DNA of 64,000 nucleotides from DATBLY01 sp963705545 (GTDB lineage: Bacteria > Actinomycetota > UBA4738 > HRBIN12), in NCBI GenBank assembly GCA_963705545.1, contig CAVPJX010000001.1:1364001-1428000 (forward strand), given 5' to 3'. Position numbers and translations under genes: made by a program. The notes under the pieces were generated by a model. The model was not told the origin of the DNA. It searched no databases and was given only the letters and a program-made list of their open reading frames with translations. How positions within the stretch are numbered: the stretch's first letter is position 1; the number at the start of each line of letters is the position of its first letter. This document shows positions 24,701 to 36,351 of the stretch, piece after piece.

Positions 24701-25387
24701 TCAGTCCTGTTCGAACGGGTCGACGGGGATCAGCAGCTCGACCTCGACGGGCGCGGCGGCCCTCGCGAACAGCTTCCCGTCCAGCGGCGAGCCGCACACG
24801 AACGCGTAGTGCATCGGGACGGCGACCCGGGGCGCGATCGACCGCGCCAGCCCGGCGGCCTCTTCCCAGTCCATCGTGTAGGTCCCGCCGATCGGCAGGA
24901 ACGTCACGTCGGCCTTCACCTCGTCGAGCTCGGGCGCGTGGTCGGTGTCGCCGGCGTGGTAGTAGGAATGCCCACCCAGGTCCACGACGTAGCCGACCCA
25001 GTTGCAGGATCGTGGGTGCTTCTCGAGGCGCTCCTCCACCACGTTGTAGGCGGGCACGGTCGCGATCCGGACGCCCGCGACCTCGTGCGTCTCGCCCGGC
25101 GCGACCGGCGTCACGTCGCCCGAGAGCTCCGCCGCCACGTCGCGGGGCGCGACGAGCTTCGTCCCGGGACGCGACAGCCGCGCGATCTCGTCGGGCTGGA
25201 AGTGGTCGAAGTGCGCGTGCGTGATCAGGATCAGGTCCGCGGGGTCGGCGTCCTCCGGCGTACCCCACGGGTCGATGTAGACGGTCCGCTCGCCGTCCGA
25301 CCAGCGAAACGCCGCCTGCCGGTACCACGTGAACCGCTCGAGCACGGGATCCTCCTCGGGCCGAAGGGGCCACCTGTAGTCTGACAC
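24701..25387 (-). CDS. MBL-fold metal-dependent hydrolase
   Basis: 228-residue metallo-beta-lactamase-fold protein of the UPF0173/UlaG-like group. Metal ligands: THAHFDHFQ (HxHxDH), the His region after GDTDHAP (YYHAGDTDH), and the late MHYAF. Short single-domain form, cytoplasmic. GTG start at 25387 is only 3 bp from the divergent MFS gene start at 25391, so the two 5' ends practically touch. Substrate unknown; UlaG-type lactonase or phosphodiesterase activity is only a family-level guess. Confidence 0.85.
   Translation of the reverse strand: MSDYRWPLRPEEDPVLERFTWYRQAAFRWSDGERTVYIDPWGTPEDADPADLILITHAHFDHFQPDEIARLSRPGTKLVAPRDVAAELSGDVTPVAPGETHEVAGVRIATVPAYNVVEERLEKHPRSCNWVGYVVDLGGHSYYHAGDTDHAPELDEVKADVTFLPIGGTYTMDWEEAAGLARSIAPRVAVPMHYAFVCGSPLDGKLFARAAAPVEVELLIPVDPFEQD
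25377..25382 (+). promoter_or_regulatory. -10 box of MFS gene (leaderless type)
   Basis: TAGTCT ending 8 nt before the GTG start at 25391; it lies inside the first codons of the divergent MBL-fold gene. No ribosome-binding site is visible between it and the start. Confidence 0.4.
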
Positions 25388-25390
25388 GCC

Positions 25391-26707
25391 GTGGCCGAAC
25401 CCGGGTCTGACGCCGCCTCCCAGGGGGCCTTCCGCGCGAGCGTCTCGCTCCTGCGGCGCAACCGCGCGTTCCGTCGGCTCTTCTTCGCGTCGGTGATCTC
25501 GCTCGGCGGCGATTGGTTCCTGTTCGTCGCGATCGGCGGCCTGATCCTCGACGCCACCGGCAACGCGACGAGCGTCGGCATCGCGATCCTGTGTCAGGAG
25601 CTGGCGTTCTTCCTGGCGTCACCGTTCGCCGGCGCGCTCGCCGATCGCCTGGACCGTCGGAAGCTGATGATCGGGTGCGACCTGGCCCGCGCGGCGATCT
25701 GCGTCGGGTTCCTGGCCGTCAGCGCGGAGACGATCTGGCTCGCGTACCTGTTGCTGGCCGTCCTGTCGGTCTTCGCGGCGCCGTTCGACCCGGCCTCGTC
25801 GGCCGCGATCCCGAACGTCGTGACCGCCGAGGACCTTCCGATCGCGAACGCGCTCGGCGGATCGCTGTGGGGCACGATGCTCGCGATCGGCGCCGCGCTG
25901 GGAGGCGTCGTGGCCACGCTCTGGGGTGCGGACACGGCGTTCCTGCTCGACGCGGCGTCGTTCGTGCTCTCGGCGATCCTGCTCTCGGGGATCCGGGTCT
26001 CCTTCTCCGAGGCCGAGACGATGGAGGGACGGGAGCACCCGGACGTGGTCGAGGCGACCCGTGAGACGATCCGGTACGCGCGGCGCGACCATCGCGTGCT
26101 GTCGCTCGTCGGCGTGAAGGGCGGCTTCGGCCTGGCCGCGGGCGTGCTCGCGCTGATCCCGGTCTTCGGCAAGCAGGTCTTCGACGCGGGCGACATCGGG
26201 TTCGGGCTGCTGATGGCGGCCCGCGGCGTCGGGGCGCTGATCGGACCGTTCATCGGCCACCGCCTATCCGGGCGCGACCACGAGCGGTTGCTCCCGGCGA
26301 TCGGCCTGTCGCTCGCGTTGTTCGGCGTGTCCTACGTCGCGCTCGGCCTCGCGCCGACCCTGCTCATCGCGTCCGGAACGATCTTCATGGCGCACCTCGG
26401 CGGCGGGTCGACATGGGTGCTGTCGACCTACGGGCTGCAGCGGATCGTGCCCGACAAGATCCGCGGGCGGATCTTCGCGTTCGACTTCGCCTTGGTGACG
26501 CTCTCGCTCGCGCTGTCGAGCCTGGTCGCATCGATCCTCGCCGACCAGATCGGGCCGCGCCAGGCGGCGTTCATCCTGGGCGGCGTCGCGCTCGCGTGGG
26601 CGGCGACCTGGTGGATCCTGTCCCGCGGCGTCCGCCGGACCCCGATATTCGAGGGCTGCGGCGAGGCACCGGAGGAGGAGCTGCTACCTCACTCGCACGC
26701 GGACTGA
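25391..26707 (+). CDS. MFS transporter (enterobactin-exporter/EntS-like group)
   Basis: 438-residue major facilitator with about 12 membrane helices. The N-terminal loop LLRRNRAFRRLFFASVISLG and the loop 2-3 motif GALADRLDRRKLMIGCD (motif A) are typical of the MFS_3/EntS-like exporters, as is DPASSAAIPNVV. C-terminal tail is polar with EEELLPHSHAD. GTG start fits the leaderless pattern. Probably an efflux pump; substrate unknown. Ends 3 bp before the convergent LemA gene. Confidence 0.85.
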   Translation: MAEPGSDAASQGAFRASVSLLRRNRAFRRLFFASVISLGGDWFLFVAIGGLILDATGNATSVGIAILCQELAFFLASPFAGALADRLDRRKLMIGCDLARAAICVGFLAVSAETIWLAYLLLAVLSVFAAPFDPASSAAIPNVVTAEDLPIANALGGSLWGTMLAIGAALGGVVATLWGADTAFLLDAASFVLSAILLSGIRVSFSEAETMEGREHPDVVEATRETIRYARRDHRVLSLVGVKGGFGLAAGVLALIPVFGKQVFDAGDIGFGLLMAARGVGALIGPFIGHRLSGRDHERLLPAIGLSLALFGVSYVALGLAPTLLIASGTIFMAHLGGGSTWVLSTYGLQRIVPDKIRGRIFAFDFALVTLSLALSSLVASILADQIGPRQAAFILGGVALAWAATWWILSRGVRRTPIFEGCGEAPEEELLPHSHAD

Positions 26708-26710
26708 CCT

Positions 26711-27487
26711 TCAGTCGTCGGGTCGCTCGGGCGTCGGCGGTGTCGGGTCCTCAGCGGCCGGCGCGGGTTCGACCGCCGGCGTGGCATCGGCCGGAGACGC
26801 CTCGGCGGGCGGCGGAACGTTGCCCGTCGCCCCGCCCCCGGCGATCGGCGCGTTCGGCGTCCCGGTCGGCGGTGGAACCGACGGTCCCTCGCCGTCACCG
26901 AACGTCACGCCCGGCGTCTCCCCGCCGAAGCTCACCCGCGGGACGCCAGCGTCGCCGCGGAGCGACTCCTCGACCTCGAAGTACTGCTCCTCCTCGAAGT
27001 GGAACATGTTCGCGACGACCGACGATGGGAACGCGGCGACGCGCCGGTTGTAGTCGCGGACGTTCGCGTTGTAGAAGCGCCGGGCCGTCTGCAGCCGGTC
27101 CTCGGTGTTGGAGAGCTCGGCCTGTAGGGCCAGGAAGTTCTGGTTCGCCTTCAGGTCGGGGTAGTTCTCCACCACGGCGAACAGCTGGCGGAGGGCGGCG
27201 ACCAAAGGCCCCTCGGCGGCGGCCTGTTCGGCCGGCGAACCGGTCGCGGCGGTCGCCATCGCTCGAGCGTTCGTGACCTGCTCGAAGGTCTCCCGCTCGT
27301 GCGACGCGTAGCCCCGGACGGTCTCGACCAGGTTCGGGATCAGGTCGTACCGGCGGCGGAGCTCCGTGTCGATGTTCGCCCACGCGTCCTTGATCAGGGT
27401 GCGCTGCGAGATGAACCGGTTGTAGGAGAAGACTGCCGCGATGCCGAGCACCACGACCAGCCCGATGACGATCCAGAGCCAGGTCAC
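26711..27487 (-). CDS. LemA family membrane protein
   Basis: 258-residue LemA protein: one N-terminal membrane anchor (residues about 3-24, LWIVIGLVVVLGIAAVFSYN), then the family core RTLIKDAWANIDTELRRRYD LIPNLVETV region, the coiled helices, and RRFYNANVRDYNRRVAAFPS with FEEEQYFEVEE. The last 70 residues are a Pro/Ala/Glu-rich low-complexity tail not typical of LemA. Start chosen at GTG 27487, which follows GGAAGGAAG. The core faces the outside in family members; function unknown. Two paralogous membrane proteins lie directly upstream. Confidence 0.88.
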   Translation of the reverse strand: MTWLWIVIGLVVVLGIAAVFSYNRFISQRTLIKDAWANIDTELRRRYDLIPNLVETVRGYASHERETFEQVTNARAMATAATGSPAEQAAAEGPLVAALRQLFAVVENYPDLKANQNFLALQAELSNTEDRLQTARRFYNANVRDYNRRVAAFPSSVVANMFHFEEEQYFEVEESLRGDAGVPRVSFGGETPGVTFGDGEGPSVPPPTGTPNAPIAGGGATGNVPPPAEASPADATPAVEPAPAAEDPTPPTPERPDD

Positions 27488-27518
27488 GTCGCTTCCTTCC
27501 GTTGCGGTCGGGGGAAGC

Positions 27519-28292
27519 TTAGCCCTCGGGACCACCCGCAGGGCCGATCGGCTCCGTGCCGATCGGCTCCGTGCCGATCGGCTCGGGGGTCCAGCGTCCC
27601 TGGAGCCAGCGGTCCTCGTGCGGTCCCTCCATCGGCCGCGGCGGGAACAGGCTCGCGACGACCGTCGGGATCTGCTCGCGGAGGGCGCTCGCCTCGTCGA
27701 ACAGCAGCAGGACCTGGGGCGCGGGCAGCGTCGGCGCGTGGAGCAGCAGCCGATCCTCGTTCACCGAGACCGTCACGCCCGCAGGCAGACCGAGCAGCGC
27801 CTCCATCATCCGCTGGTCCAGGAACGCCACGGCGAACCGGCGGTCGGCGGTCCGGACCTCGAACCGGCGGTTGAACGCTTCCAGCTCGAGCTCGATCCGG
27901 TCCAGCCCGACCGCTTCCGAGACGATGTCGAGCGCGTCGCGCGGCTCGACCTGCAGGCGAGGCACGCCGAACGGCAGCTCCACCAGCGCGCAGGTCAGGT
28001 TCGTGGTCACGCGCCCCTCGTCGCGATCCTCGACGAACCAGTAGTCGAACACCCGCACGCCCTCCACCGCCTCGGACCAGACCGCGTTCTCGGTCCCACG
28101 CGCGTCGCCACGAGCGAACAGCCGGAACGGCAGCCACATCGTGTCCGCGAACGGATCGAGCGGCTGGTACGCCAGCCCGGCGTGCCGGCACAGGAGCATC
28201 AGCTCGCGCTGGCGGCCGCCGTGGTGGCGCGCTCGCCAGAGGGCAGCCAGCGCCGCCACGACGAGCACCGCGAACCCGATCGCGAACTCCAT
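27519..28292 (-). CDS. One-TM protein, paralogue of upstream gene (DUF3137-like?)
   Basis: 257 residues: N-terminal membrane helix (FAIGFAVLVVAALAALW), then a soluble domain sharing several blocks with the protein at 28298: xELxxLxRxxGLxYxxxDPF, a FDYWF/FDYWYY segment, an FNRRFEV/FNRTFNV block and a hydrophobic RMMEALL/RMMAWLL block. The FNRRFEV-type block resembles DUF3137 proteins, tentatively. The C-terminus has a short PIGTE repeat encoded by a 15-bp tandem repeat. ATG 28292 lies 5 bp after the upstream paralogue stop, so the pair is co-transcribed, probably with LemA. Confidence 0.68.
   Translation of the reverse strand: MEFAIGFAVLVVAALAALWRARHHGGRQRELMLLCRHAGLAYQPLDPFADTMWLPFRLFARGDARGTENAVWSEAVEGVRVFDYWFVEDRDEGRVTTNLTCALVELPFGVPRLQVEPRDALDIVSEAVGLDRIELELEAFNRRFEVRTADRRFAVAFLDQRMMEALLGLPAGVTVSVNEDRLLLHAPTLPAPQVLLLFDEASALREQIPTVVASLFPPRPMEGPHEDRWLQGRWTPEPIGTEPIGTEPIGPAGGPEG
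27543..27584. repeat. 15-bp tandem repeat (about 2.8 units)
   Basis: Unit GCCGATCGGCTCCGT repeated head to tail near the 3' end of the gene at 27519, encoding Pro-Ile-Gly-Thr-Glu repeats. Likely to vary in copy number between strains. Confidence 0.8.
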
Positions 28293-28297
28293 CGGCC

Positions 28298-28987
28298 TCA
28301 GGCCGTCCCGCCCGCGGCCGGGTACAGCTCGTACACGACACGCGGCACATGGTCCACGAACGCCTTCGCGGTCCCGAGCAGCGAGACGACCTCGGCCGGC
28401 CCGAGCCGCTTGCGGTACACGAGCACCTGGTCGCCGACGACCTCGAACGCGAAGCCCTGTGCCTCGGCCAGGAGCCACGCCATCATCCGCGCGTCCACCA
28501 GGTCGTTGGCGAACTTGCGGTCCGGCGACTTCACGTTGAACGTTCGGTTGAACTCCTCGGACTCGAACTCGATGTCGCGGAGCCCGACGTGGTCGGCGAG
28601 CGCGGTCAGCACGTTCTCGTTCGCGATCGTCAGGTTCGAGCACGCGGCCGCGACCGGCACGATCGCGGCGTTGAACCGGGAGTAGGAGCGGCTCGTGTGG
28701 CCCTGCGCGTCGCGCGTCTCGGTGTAGTACCAGTAGTCGAACGCCCGGACGTCGAGGCCGTGGAACGCGCCCCACAGGACGTTCTCGACCCCCCGCCCGT
28801 CCCCACGTCGGAGCAGCTCGAACGGCTCGTTCAGGATGTCGAACGGGTCGTCGGCCGCGTAGCTCAGCCCCAGCTGCCGCGCGACGAACGCCAACTCGTC
28901 TCGGCGCTTCTTCTTGGCGTAGTAGGACCACGCCGCCGCGCCGACGGCAACGACGACGAACAGCCCGATGAGGAGTCCTTGATCCAT
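28298..28987 (-). CDS. One-TM protein, paralogue of downstream gene
   Basis: 229 residues: membrane helix near the N-terminus (LLIGLFVVVAVGAAAWSYYA), a basic stop-transfer KKKRRDE, then the same soluble domain as its neighbour (FVARQLGLSYAADDPFDILN, FDYWYY, EEFNRTFNVKSPDRKFANDL). Start chosen at ATG 28987 rather than 29032 because the upstream stretch is not conserved with the paralogue. No enzyme motif seen. The pair plus LemA may form an envelope-associated unit; this is inferred only from linkage. Confidence 0.68.
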   Translation of the reverse strand: MDQGLLIGLFVVVAVGAAAWSYYAKKKRRDELAFVARQLGLSYAADDPFDILNEPFELLRRGDGRGVENVLWGAFHGLDVRAFDYWYYTETRDAQGHTSRSYSRFNAAIVPVAAACSNLTIANENVLTALADHVGLRDIEFESEEFNRTFNVKSPDRKFANDLVDARMMAWLLAEAQGFAFEVVGDQVLVYRKRLGPAEVVSLLGTAKAFVDHVPRVVYELYPAAGGTA

Positions 28988-29056
28988 CACCCCGAGTATC
29001 GGCGGGGCAGCGGGCGAATCAAGACGTCCCACGCTAGTCCACTACGGACTAGTGGC

Positions 29057-31647
<2,591 letters not shown>

Positions 31648-31657
<10 letters not shown>

Positions 31658-32196
31658 CGGCTCTCCACGTCCTCGTAGTCGTCCTTCGTGATCGCGTACA
31701 TCGCGTAGTCGTGCGGGCCGTCCCCGGTCGGCATGAAGCCGCGCATCACGCCCTCGAAGCCGAAGCCCAGGCGCTCCGCGACGCGGCGCATCGGCGCGTT
31801 CGCGACGTCGGTCGACAGCTGCACGCGGTGCGCGCCTTCCTCGCGGAACAGGTGACGCGTGAGCTCGACCACCGCGGCCGATCCCACCCCGCGGCCGCGC
31901 CGGTCCGGCTCGAACACGTCGATCCCCAGCTCGAAGACGCCGTGCGGCATCCCGCCGCGCACGCTGCGGGCCTGGACCTCGCCGACGAGCTCGCCGTCCG
32001 CCTCGATCGCGAGGATCAGGTGGCCGTGCGACCACGCTCCCGACGAGGCGATCCGCTGGCGGATCGACGCCGGATCGGTCGGCCCCCAGTGGATCCCGTC
32101 GTCGGTCGGCGCGGCGCGCGCCACCTGCACGAGCCGGTCCAGCTCGTCCTCGCGGAACCCGCGCAGCGTGACCCGGTCGCCGACGATCCGCGTCAT
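31648..32196 (-). CDS. GNAT N-acetyltransferase (RimJ/RimL-like)
   Basis: 182-residue GCN5-related acetyltransferase. N-terminal VTLRGFREDELDRLVQVA is typical of the RimJ/RimL group; acetyl-CoA motif in DRRGRGVGSAAVVEL; ANAPMRRVAERLGFGFEG is the C-terminal conserved block. ATG 32196 overlaps the hspR stop and its 3' end overlaps clpB, so it is embedded in the chaperone operon. A substrate linked to protein quality control is possible, but nothing in the sequence proves it. Confidence 0.88.
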
Positions 32197-32591
32197 CGCT
32201 CGCTCCAAGGCCGGGGCGCGAGCGTCCCGAGCGGCACGATCTCGGTCCGCTCGACCCGTCCCGGCATCGCGATCGCCATCCGGTGCTGCAGCCGGTCCTC
32301 CAGCTCGCGCACCCGCGCCTGCAGCCGGTCGACCTCGCGCTGCAGCTCCATGATCCGCTTCACGCCGGCCAGGTTCACCCCGGCCTGCTGTGTCAGCTCC
32401 TGGATCAGCCGCAGGCGCTCGATGTCGAGCTCGGAGTACCGGCGGCTGTTGCCGCTCGTGCGCTCCGGGTGCAGCAGGCCCTTGCGCTCGTACATCCGCA
32501 GCGTCTGCGGGTGCATGCCTGCGAGCTCCGCCGCCACGCTGATCACGAACACCGCACGGTCCGGCCGCGCACCTTCCCGCCGCTCCACCAT
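32193..32591 (-). CDS. hspR: Heat-shock repressor HspR (MerR family)
   Basis: 132-residue MerR-type protein. The helix-turn-helix region FVISVAAELAGMHPQTLRMY is the HspR hallmark, then ERKGLLHPERTSGNSRRYSE wing and a leucine-rich coiled coil (LQREVDRLQARVRELEDRLQ). HspR represses dnaK and clpB operons in actinobacteria, using DnaK as co-repressor. Start at ATG 32591 shares one base with the dnaJ stop (TGATG). An HspR half-site is visible upstream of dnaK. Confidence 0.95.
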   Translation of the reverse strand: MVERREGARPDRAVFVISVAAELAGMHPQTLRMYERKGLLHPERTSGNSRRYSELDIERLRLIQELTQQAGVNLAGVKRIMELQREVDRLQARVRELEDRLQHRMAIAMPGRVERTEIVPLGTLAPRPWSER

Positions 32592-33745
32592 CACGAGACC
32601 CCCAGCCGCTTCCGCGGCGACTCGCCACGCGCCTCGTCGAGCTGCTTCAGCAGCTGCTTCTCCTCCCGGGAGAGCTTCCCGGGCACGTTCACGTTCACGG
32701 TGACCAGCAGGTCGCCCGACCCGCTCTTCTTGGGCGCGCCCTTGCCGCGCACGCGGAACGTCGTTCCGGTCGGCGTCCCCGCCGGAACCTTCAGCGTGAC
32801 CGGGCCGTTCAAGGTCGGGACCTCGACGTTCGCACCGAGCGCCGCCTCGGGATAGCTCACGGGCAGCTCGAGCGTCAGGTCGTCGCCCTTGCGCCCGAAG
32901 ATCGCGTGGGGCTGGACCCGGACCCGGACGTACAGGTCGCCGGGGGGCCCGCCGCTCGGGCTCGGCTCGCCGCGACCGGCGAGCTTGATCCGCGCCCCGT
33001 CCTTCACGCCGGCGGGGATCTTGACCTGGAACTTCCGGGTCCGGCGCTCCACGCCGGTGCCGTGGCAGGTGTGGCACGGCTGCTCGACGACCTGCCCGCG
33101 GCCGCGGCACGTCGGACACGTCGACTCCATCTGGAAGAAGCCCTGGTTCACGTCGACCACGCCCGCTCCGTGGCACTGCGGGCACTCCGTCGGCTGGGTG
33201 CCCGGCTCGGCGCCGCTCCCGTGGCACGTTCGGCAAACGGCCGGTCCCTTGATCTGCACCGGGACGGTCGTGCCCGCCATCGCGTCGTCGAACGGGATCC
33301 GCACGTCGGTCTCGAGGTCGGCGCCTCGCTGCACGCCGGGGCTCCGGCGCGAGCGGCCTCCGCGTGTGCGGCCCCGGCCGAAGGCGCCGAGGAGATCGTC
33401 GATGTCGAAGTCGACCTGCTCGTAGCGCACCCCGCCCGGCCAGCCGCCCGCGGTGGCACCCGCGGGCCAGCCCGGCCCCGCCCCGGCGCCGAACCCGCCC
33501 GGACCCATCTCGCGGACACGGTCGTACGCCTTGCGCTTCTCCTCGTCGCCCAGGACGTCGTACGCCGCCGAGATCTCCTTGAACCGCTCCTCGGCCTGCT
33601 GGTTCCCGGGGTTCGCGTCCGGGTGATGCCGTTGCGCGAGCTTGCGGTAGGCCTTCTTGATCTCCGCCGCGCTCGCGTTCTTCGCGACGCCGAGGGACTG
33701 GTAGTAGTCCTTGTCGAACCACTCGCGGCGGACCTCGTCGGCCAT
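32591..33745 (-). CDS. dnaJ: Chaperone protein DnaJ
   Basis: 384-residue type I Hsp40 that stimulates DnaK ATPase. J domain in residues about 12-75 with the HPD motif (AQRHHPDANPG), Gly-rich region (GAGAGPGWPAGATAGGWPGG), four CxxCxGxG zinc repeats (CRTCHGSG, CPQCHGAG, CPTCRGRG, CHTCHGTG) and the C-terminal substrate domain. Separated by 54 bp from grpE and coupled to hspR downstream. Confidence 0.97.
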   Translation of the reverse strand: MADEVRREWFDKDYYQSLGVAKNASAAEIKKAYRKLAQRHHPDANPGNQQAEERFKEISAAYDVLGDEEKRKAYDRVREMGPGGFGAGAGPGWPAGATAGGWPGGVRYEQVDFDIDDLLGAFGRGRTRGGRSRRSPGVQRGADLETDVRIPFDDAMAGTTVPVQIKGPAVCRTCHGSGAEPGTQPTECPQCHGAGVVDVNQGFFQMESTCPTCRGRGQVVEQPCHTCHGTGVERRTRKFQVKIPAGVKDGARIKLAGRGEPSPSGGPPGDLYVRVRVQPHAIFGRKGDDLTLELPVSYPEAALGANVEVPTLNGPVTLKVPAGTPTGTTFRVRGKGAPKKSGSGDLLVTVNVNVPGKLSREEKQLLKQLDEARGESPRKRLGVS

Positions 33746-33799
33746 CTCAGCTCACCACCCCGTCCGCCATCCGCTCACCGCCGATCCTCGCGGGGCGGC

Positions 33800-34432
33800 T
33801 CAGCGCCGCTCCACGCGCACGCCCGCGGGCCGGATCACGCGCCCGCGCAGCGTGTAGCCGGGCCGCAGCACGTCGGCGACCATCGGGTCGCCGTCGCCCT
33901 CGCCGGTCTGCATCAGCGCCTCGTGCCGCTCGGGGTCGAACGGCTTGCCGTCGGCCTCGATCCGCTCGACGCCCTCGGCCCGCAGCGAGTCGAGCAGCTT
34001 CGCGTACACGAGCTCCACGCCGTGCAGGAACCGGTCGAAGTCGGGCTTCTCGGTCGCCGCCATCAGGGCCAGCTCGAAGTCGTCGACCACCTCGAGCAGC
34101 CGGCGCACGACCGGCTCCGAAGCCATGTCGATCGCGGTCGTCTGCTCCTTCAGCACGCGCTTGCGGTAGTTGTCGAACTCCGCCTGCAGCCGCTTCAGGT
34201 GGTCGAGGTACTGCGCCGCCTCGGCGCGCGCAGCCTCGAGGTCCGTCGCCACCTCGGCGGGGTCGGCAGCGGCGTCGGCCGCGCCGACGCCGGGGTCACC
34301 GACGGCCGGATCGTGCGGAGCGGTTGCCCCGGCCGCATCGGCCGGGGCGCCATCCGCCCCCGCGTCGTCGACGAACCGGCGGCGGTCCGTGATCCGGATC
34401 CGCGGCGTCTCGTCTCCGGGATGCTCGTCCAT
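33800..34432 (-). CDS. grpE: Nucleotide exchange factor GrpE
   Basis: 210-residue GrpE, which releases ADP from DnaK. Long coiled coil (YLDHLKRLQAEFDNYRKRVL) and beta-wing domain (FDPERHEALMQTGEGDGDP and VLRPGYTLRGRVIRPAGVRV). The N-terminal 70 residues are Ala/Asp-rich and disordered. ATG 34432 shares one base with the dnaK stop (TGATG). Confidence 0.96.
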   Translation of the reverse strand: MDEHPGDETPRIRITDRRRFVDDAGADGAPADAAGATAPHDPAVGDPGVGAADAAADPAEVATDLEAARAEAAQYLDHLKRLQAEFDNYRKRVLKEQTTAIDMASEPVVRRLLEVVDDFELALMAATEKPDFDRFLHGVELVYAKLLDSLRAEGVERIEADGKPFDPERHEALMQTGEGDGDPMVADVLRPGYTLRGRVIRPAGVRVERR

Positions 34433-36309
34433 CAGGAGGCACCGCCTTCGTCCACGATCTCGCCCTCGACCACGTCGTCCTCGGACTCGGTGGCGGCACC
34501 GGCCTCGCCGGCCCCCGCGTCCCCGGCCCCGGGCGACCCGGCCTGGGTCGCCTGCTGCTGCTCGTACATCGCCTGCCCGATGCGCTGGAAGACCTGCATC
34601 GCGGCGTCGGCCGCCGAGCCGAGCGTCGCGGGCTCGGCCGCCTCGTCCTTCAGGACGTCCTTCAGCTCGTCGTTCGCCTTCGTCAGGTCGGCCTTGTCGC
34701 CGTCGGAGACCTTGTCCCCGTTCTCCTGCAGGAATCGCTCGATCTGGTAGGAGACCTGGTCCGCCTGGTTGCGGGCCTCGGCCGCCTGGCGGCGCGCATG
34801 GTCCTCAGCCGCGAACTTCTCGGCGTCGACCACCATGCGCTCGACCTCGTCTTTCGACAGGGCCGTGCCACCGGTGATCGTCATCTGCTGCTCCTTGCCG
34901 GTGGCGAGGTCCTTCGCGCTCACGTTCACGATGCCGTTCGCATCGATGTCGAACGCGACCTCGATCTGCGGCATGCCGCGCGGGGCCGGCGGGATCCCCA
35001 TCAGGTGGAACCGCCCGAGCGACTTCACGACGGGAGACATCACGGTCTCGGCCTCGCCCTGCAGGACGTGGATCTCGACCGTGGTCTGGCTGTCGTCGGC
35101 GGTCGTGAAGATCTCCGACTTGCGCGTCGGGATCGTCGTGTTGCGCTCGATGAGCTTCGTGAAGATGCCGCCCTTCGTCTCGACGCCGAGCGACAGCGGC
35201 GTGACGTCCAGGAGCAGGATGTCCTTGACATCGCCCTTCAGCACGCCCGCCTGGATCGCGGCGCCGACCGCGACGACCTCGTCCGGGTTCACGCCCTTGT
35301 GGGGCTCCTTGCCGCCGGTCAGGCGCTTGACGAGCTCCTGGATCATCGGCATGCGCGTGGAGCCACCGACGAGGATCACGTGATCGATCGCGCTCGCGTC
35401 CTTGCCCCAGTCCTTGATCGCCTGCTCGAACGGCACCTTGCACCGCTCGACCAGGTCCTCGGTCATGCGCTCGAACTCGCCGCGCGTGAGCTTCTGCTCC
35501 AGGTGGAGCGGGCCCTCCGCGGTCGCGGTGATGAACGGCAGGTTGATCGTGCTCTCCGCTACCTGCGACAGTTCGATCTTCGCCTTCTCGGCGGCCTCCT
35601 TCAGCCGCTGCAGCGCCATCCGGTCGTTCGACAGGTCGACGCCGTGGTTGTCCTTGAAGGTCTTGACGAGCCAGTCGATGATCCGCTGGTCCCAGTCGTC
35701 GCCGCCCAGCTGCGTGTCGCCGTGGGTGGCCTTCACCTCGAAGACCCCCTCGCCGATCTCGAGCAGGGAGACGTCGAAGGTGCCGCCCCCGAGGTCGAAG
35801 ACGAGCACGGTGTGGTCGCCCGCCTCCTGCTTGTCGAGGCCGTACGCGAGCGCCGCGGCGGTCGGCTCGTTGATGATGCGGAGCACCTCGAGGCCGGCGA
35901 TCTGGCCCGCCTCCTTGGTGGCCTGGCGCTGCGCGTCGTCGAAGTACGCCGGTACCGTGATCACGGCCTGCGTGACCGTGTCCCCGAGGTATGCCTCGGC
36001 GTCGCGCTTCAGCTTGCCGAGGATCTGGGCGGAGATCTCCTGCGCGGTCCACCCCTTGCCGTCGATATCCGTGGACCAGGACCGGTCGCCCATGTGGCGC
36101 TTGACCGAACGGATCGTCCGATCCGGGTTGGTGATGGCCTGACGCTTCGCGACCTCACCGACCAGGATCTCGCCGTTCTTCGAGAACCCCACCACCGATG
36201 GGGTGGTCCGGGAGCCCTCGGCGTTCGGGACGACGACCGGCTCACCGGCCTCCAGCACGGCGACGACCGAGTTGGTCGTCCCCAGATCTACCCCTACCGC
36301 CCGTGCCAT
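34432..36309 (-). CDS. dnaK: Chaperone protein DnaK
   Basis: 625-residue Hsp70. N-terminal ATPase signatures VGVDLGTTNSVVAVLE, VFDLGGGTFDVSLLEI and ILVGGSTRMPMIQ; substrate-binding domain VTPLSLGVETKGG; C-terminal tail ends EGEIVDE, similar to the EEVD-like bacterial tail. Start at ATG 36309 with GGAGG 7 nt upstream; longer in-frame extensions have no conservation. First gene of dnaK-grpE-dnaJ-hspR-GNAT-clpB. Confidence 0.98.
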   Translation of the reverse strand: MARAVGVDLGTTNSVVAVLEAGEPVVVPNAEGSRTTPSVVGFSKNGEILVGEVAKRQAITNPDRTIRSVKRHMGDRSWSTDIDGKGWTAQEISAQILGKLKRDAEAYLGDTVTQAVITVPAYFDDAQRQATKEAGQIAGLEVLRIINEPTAAALAYGLDKQEAGDHTVLVFDLGGGTFDVSLLEIGEGVFEVKATHGDTQLGGDDWDQRIIDWLVKTFKDNHGVDLSNDRMALQRLKEAAEKAKIELSQVAESTINLPFITATAEGPLHLEQKLTRGEFERMTEDLVERCKVPFEQAIKDWGKDASAIDHVILVGGSTRMPMIQELVKRLTGGKEPHKGVNPDEVVAVGAAIQAGVLKGDVKDILLLDVTPLSLGVETKGGIFTKLIERNTTIPTRKSEIFTTADDSQTTVEIHVLQGEAETVMSPVVKSLGRFHLMGIPPAPRGMPQIEVAFDIDANGIVNVSAKDLATGKEQQMTITGGTALSKDEVERMVVDAEKFAAEDHARRQAAEARNQADQVSYQIERFLQENGDKVSDGDKADLTKANDELKDVLKDEAAEPATLGSAADAAMQVFQRIGQAMYEQQQATQAGSPGAGDAGAGEAGAATESEDDVVEGEIVDEGGAS

Positions 36310-36335
36310 GCGTGTCCTCCTTGCAGGATCGATTT

Positions 36336-36351
36336 CTTCGTGCGTACGAAG
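36336..36351. promoter_or_regulatory. Palindrome in dnaK leader
   Basis: CTTCGTGCGTACGAAG: 6-bp perfect arms around GCGT, immediately downstream of the dnaK -10 box, covering the expected transcription start. Could be an operator for a second regulator or a 5' stem of the mRNA. Confidence 0.4.

Noticed and set aside
27543..27584. CRISPR-like or regulatory repeat
   Set aside because: A head-to-tail 15-bp in-frame repeat without spacers, encoding a PIGTE tail; simple coding tandem repeat.
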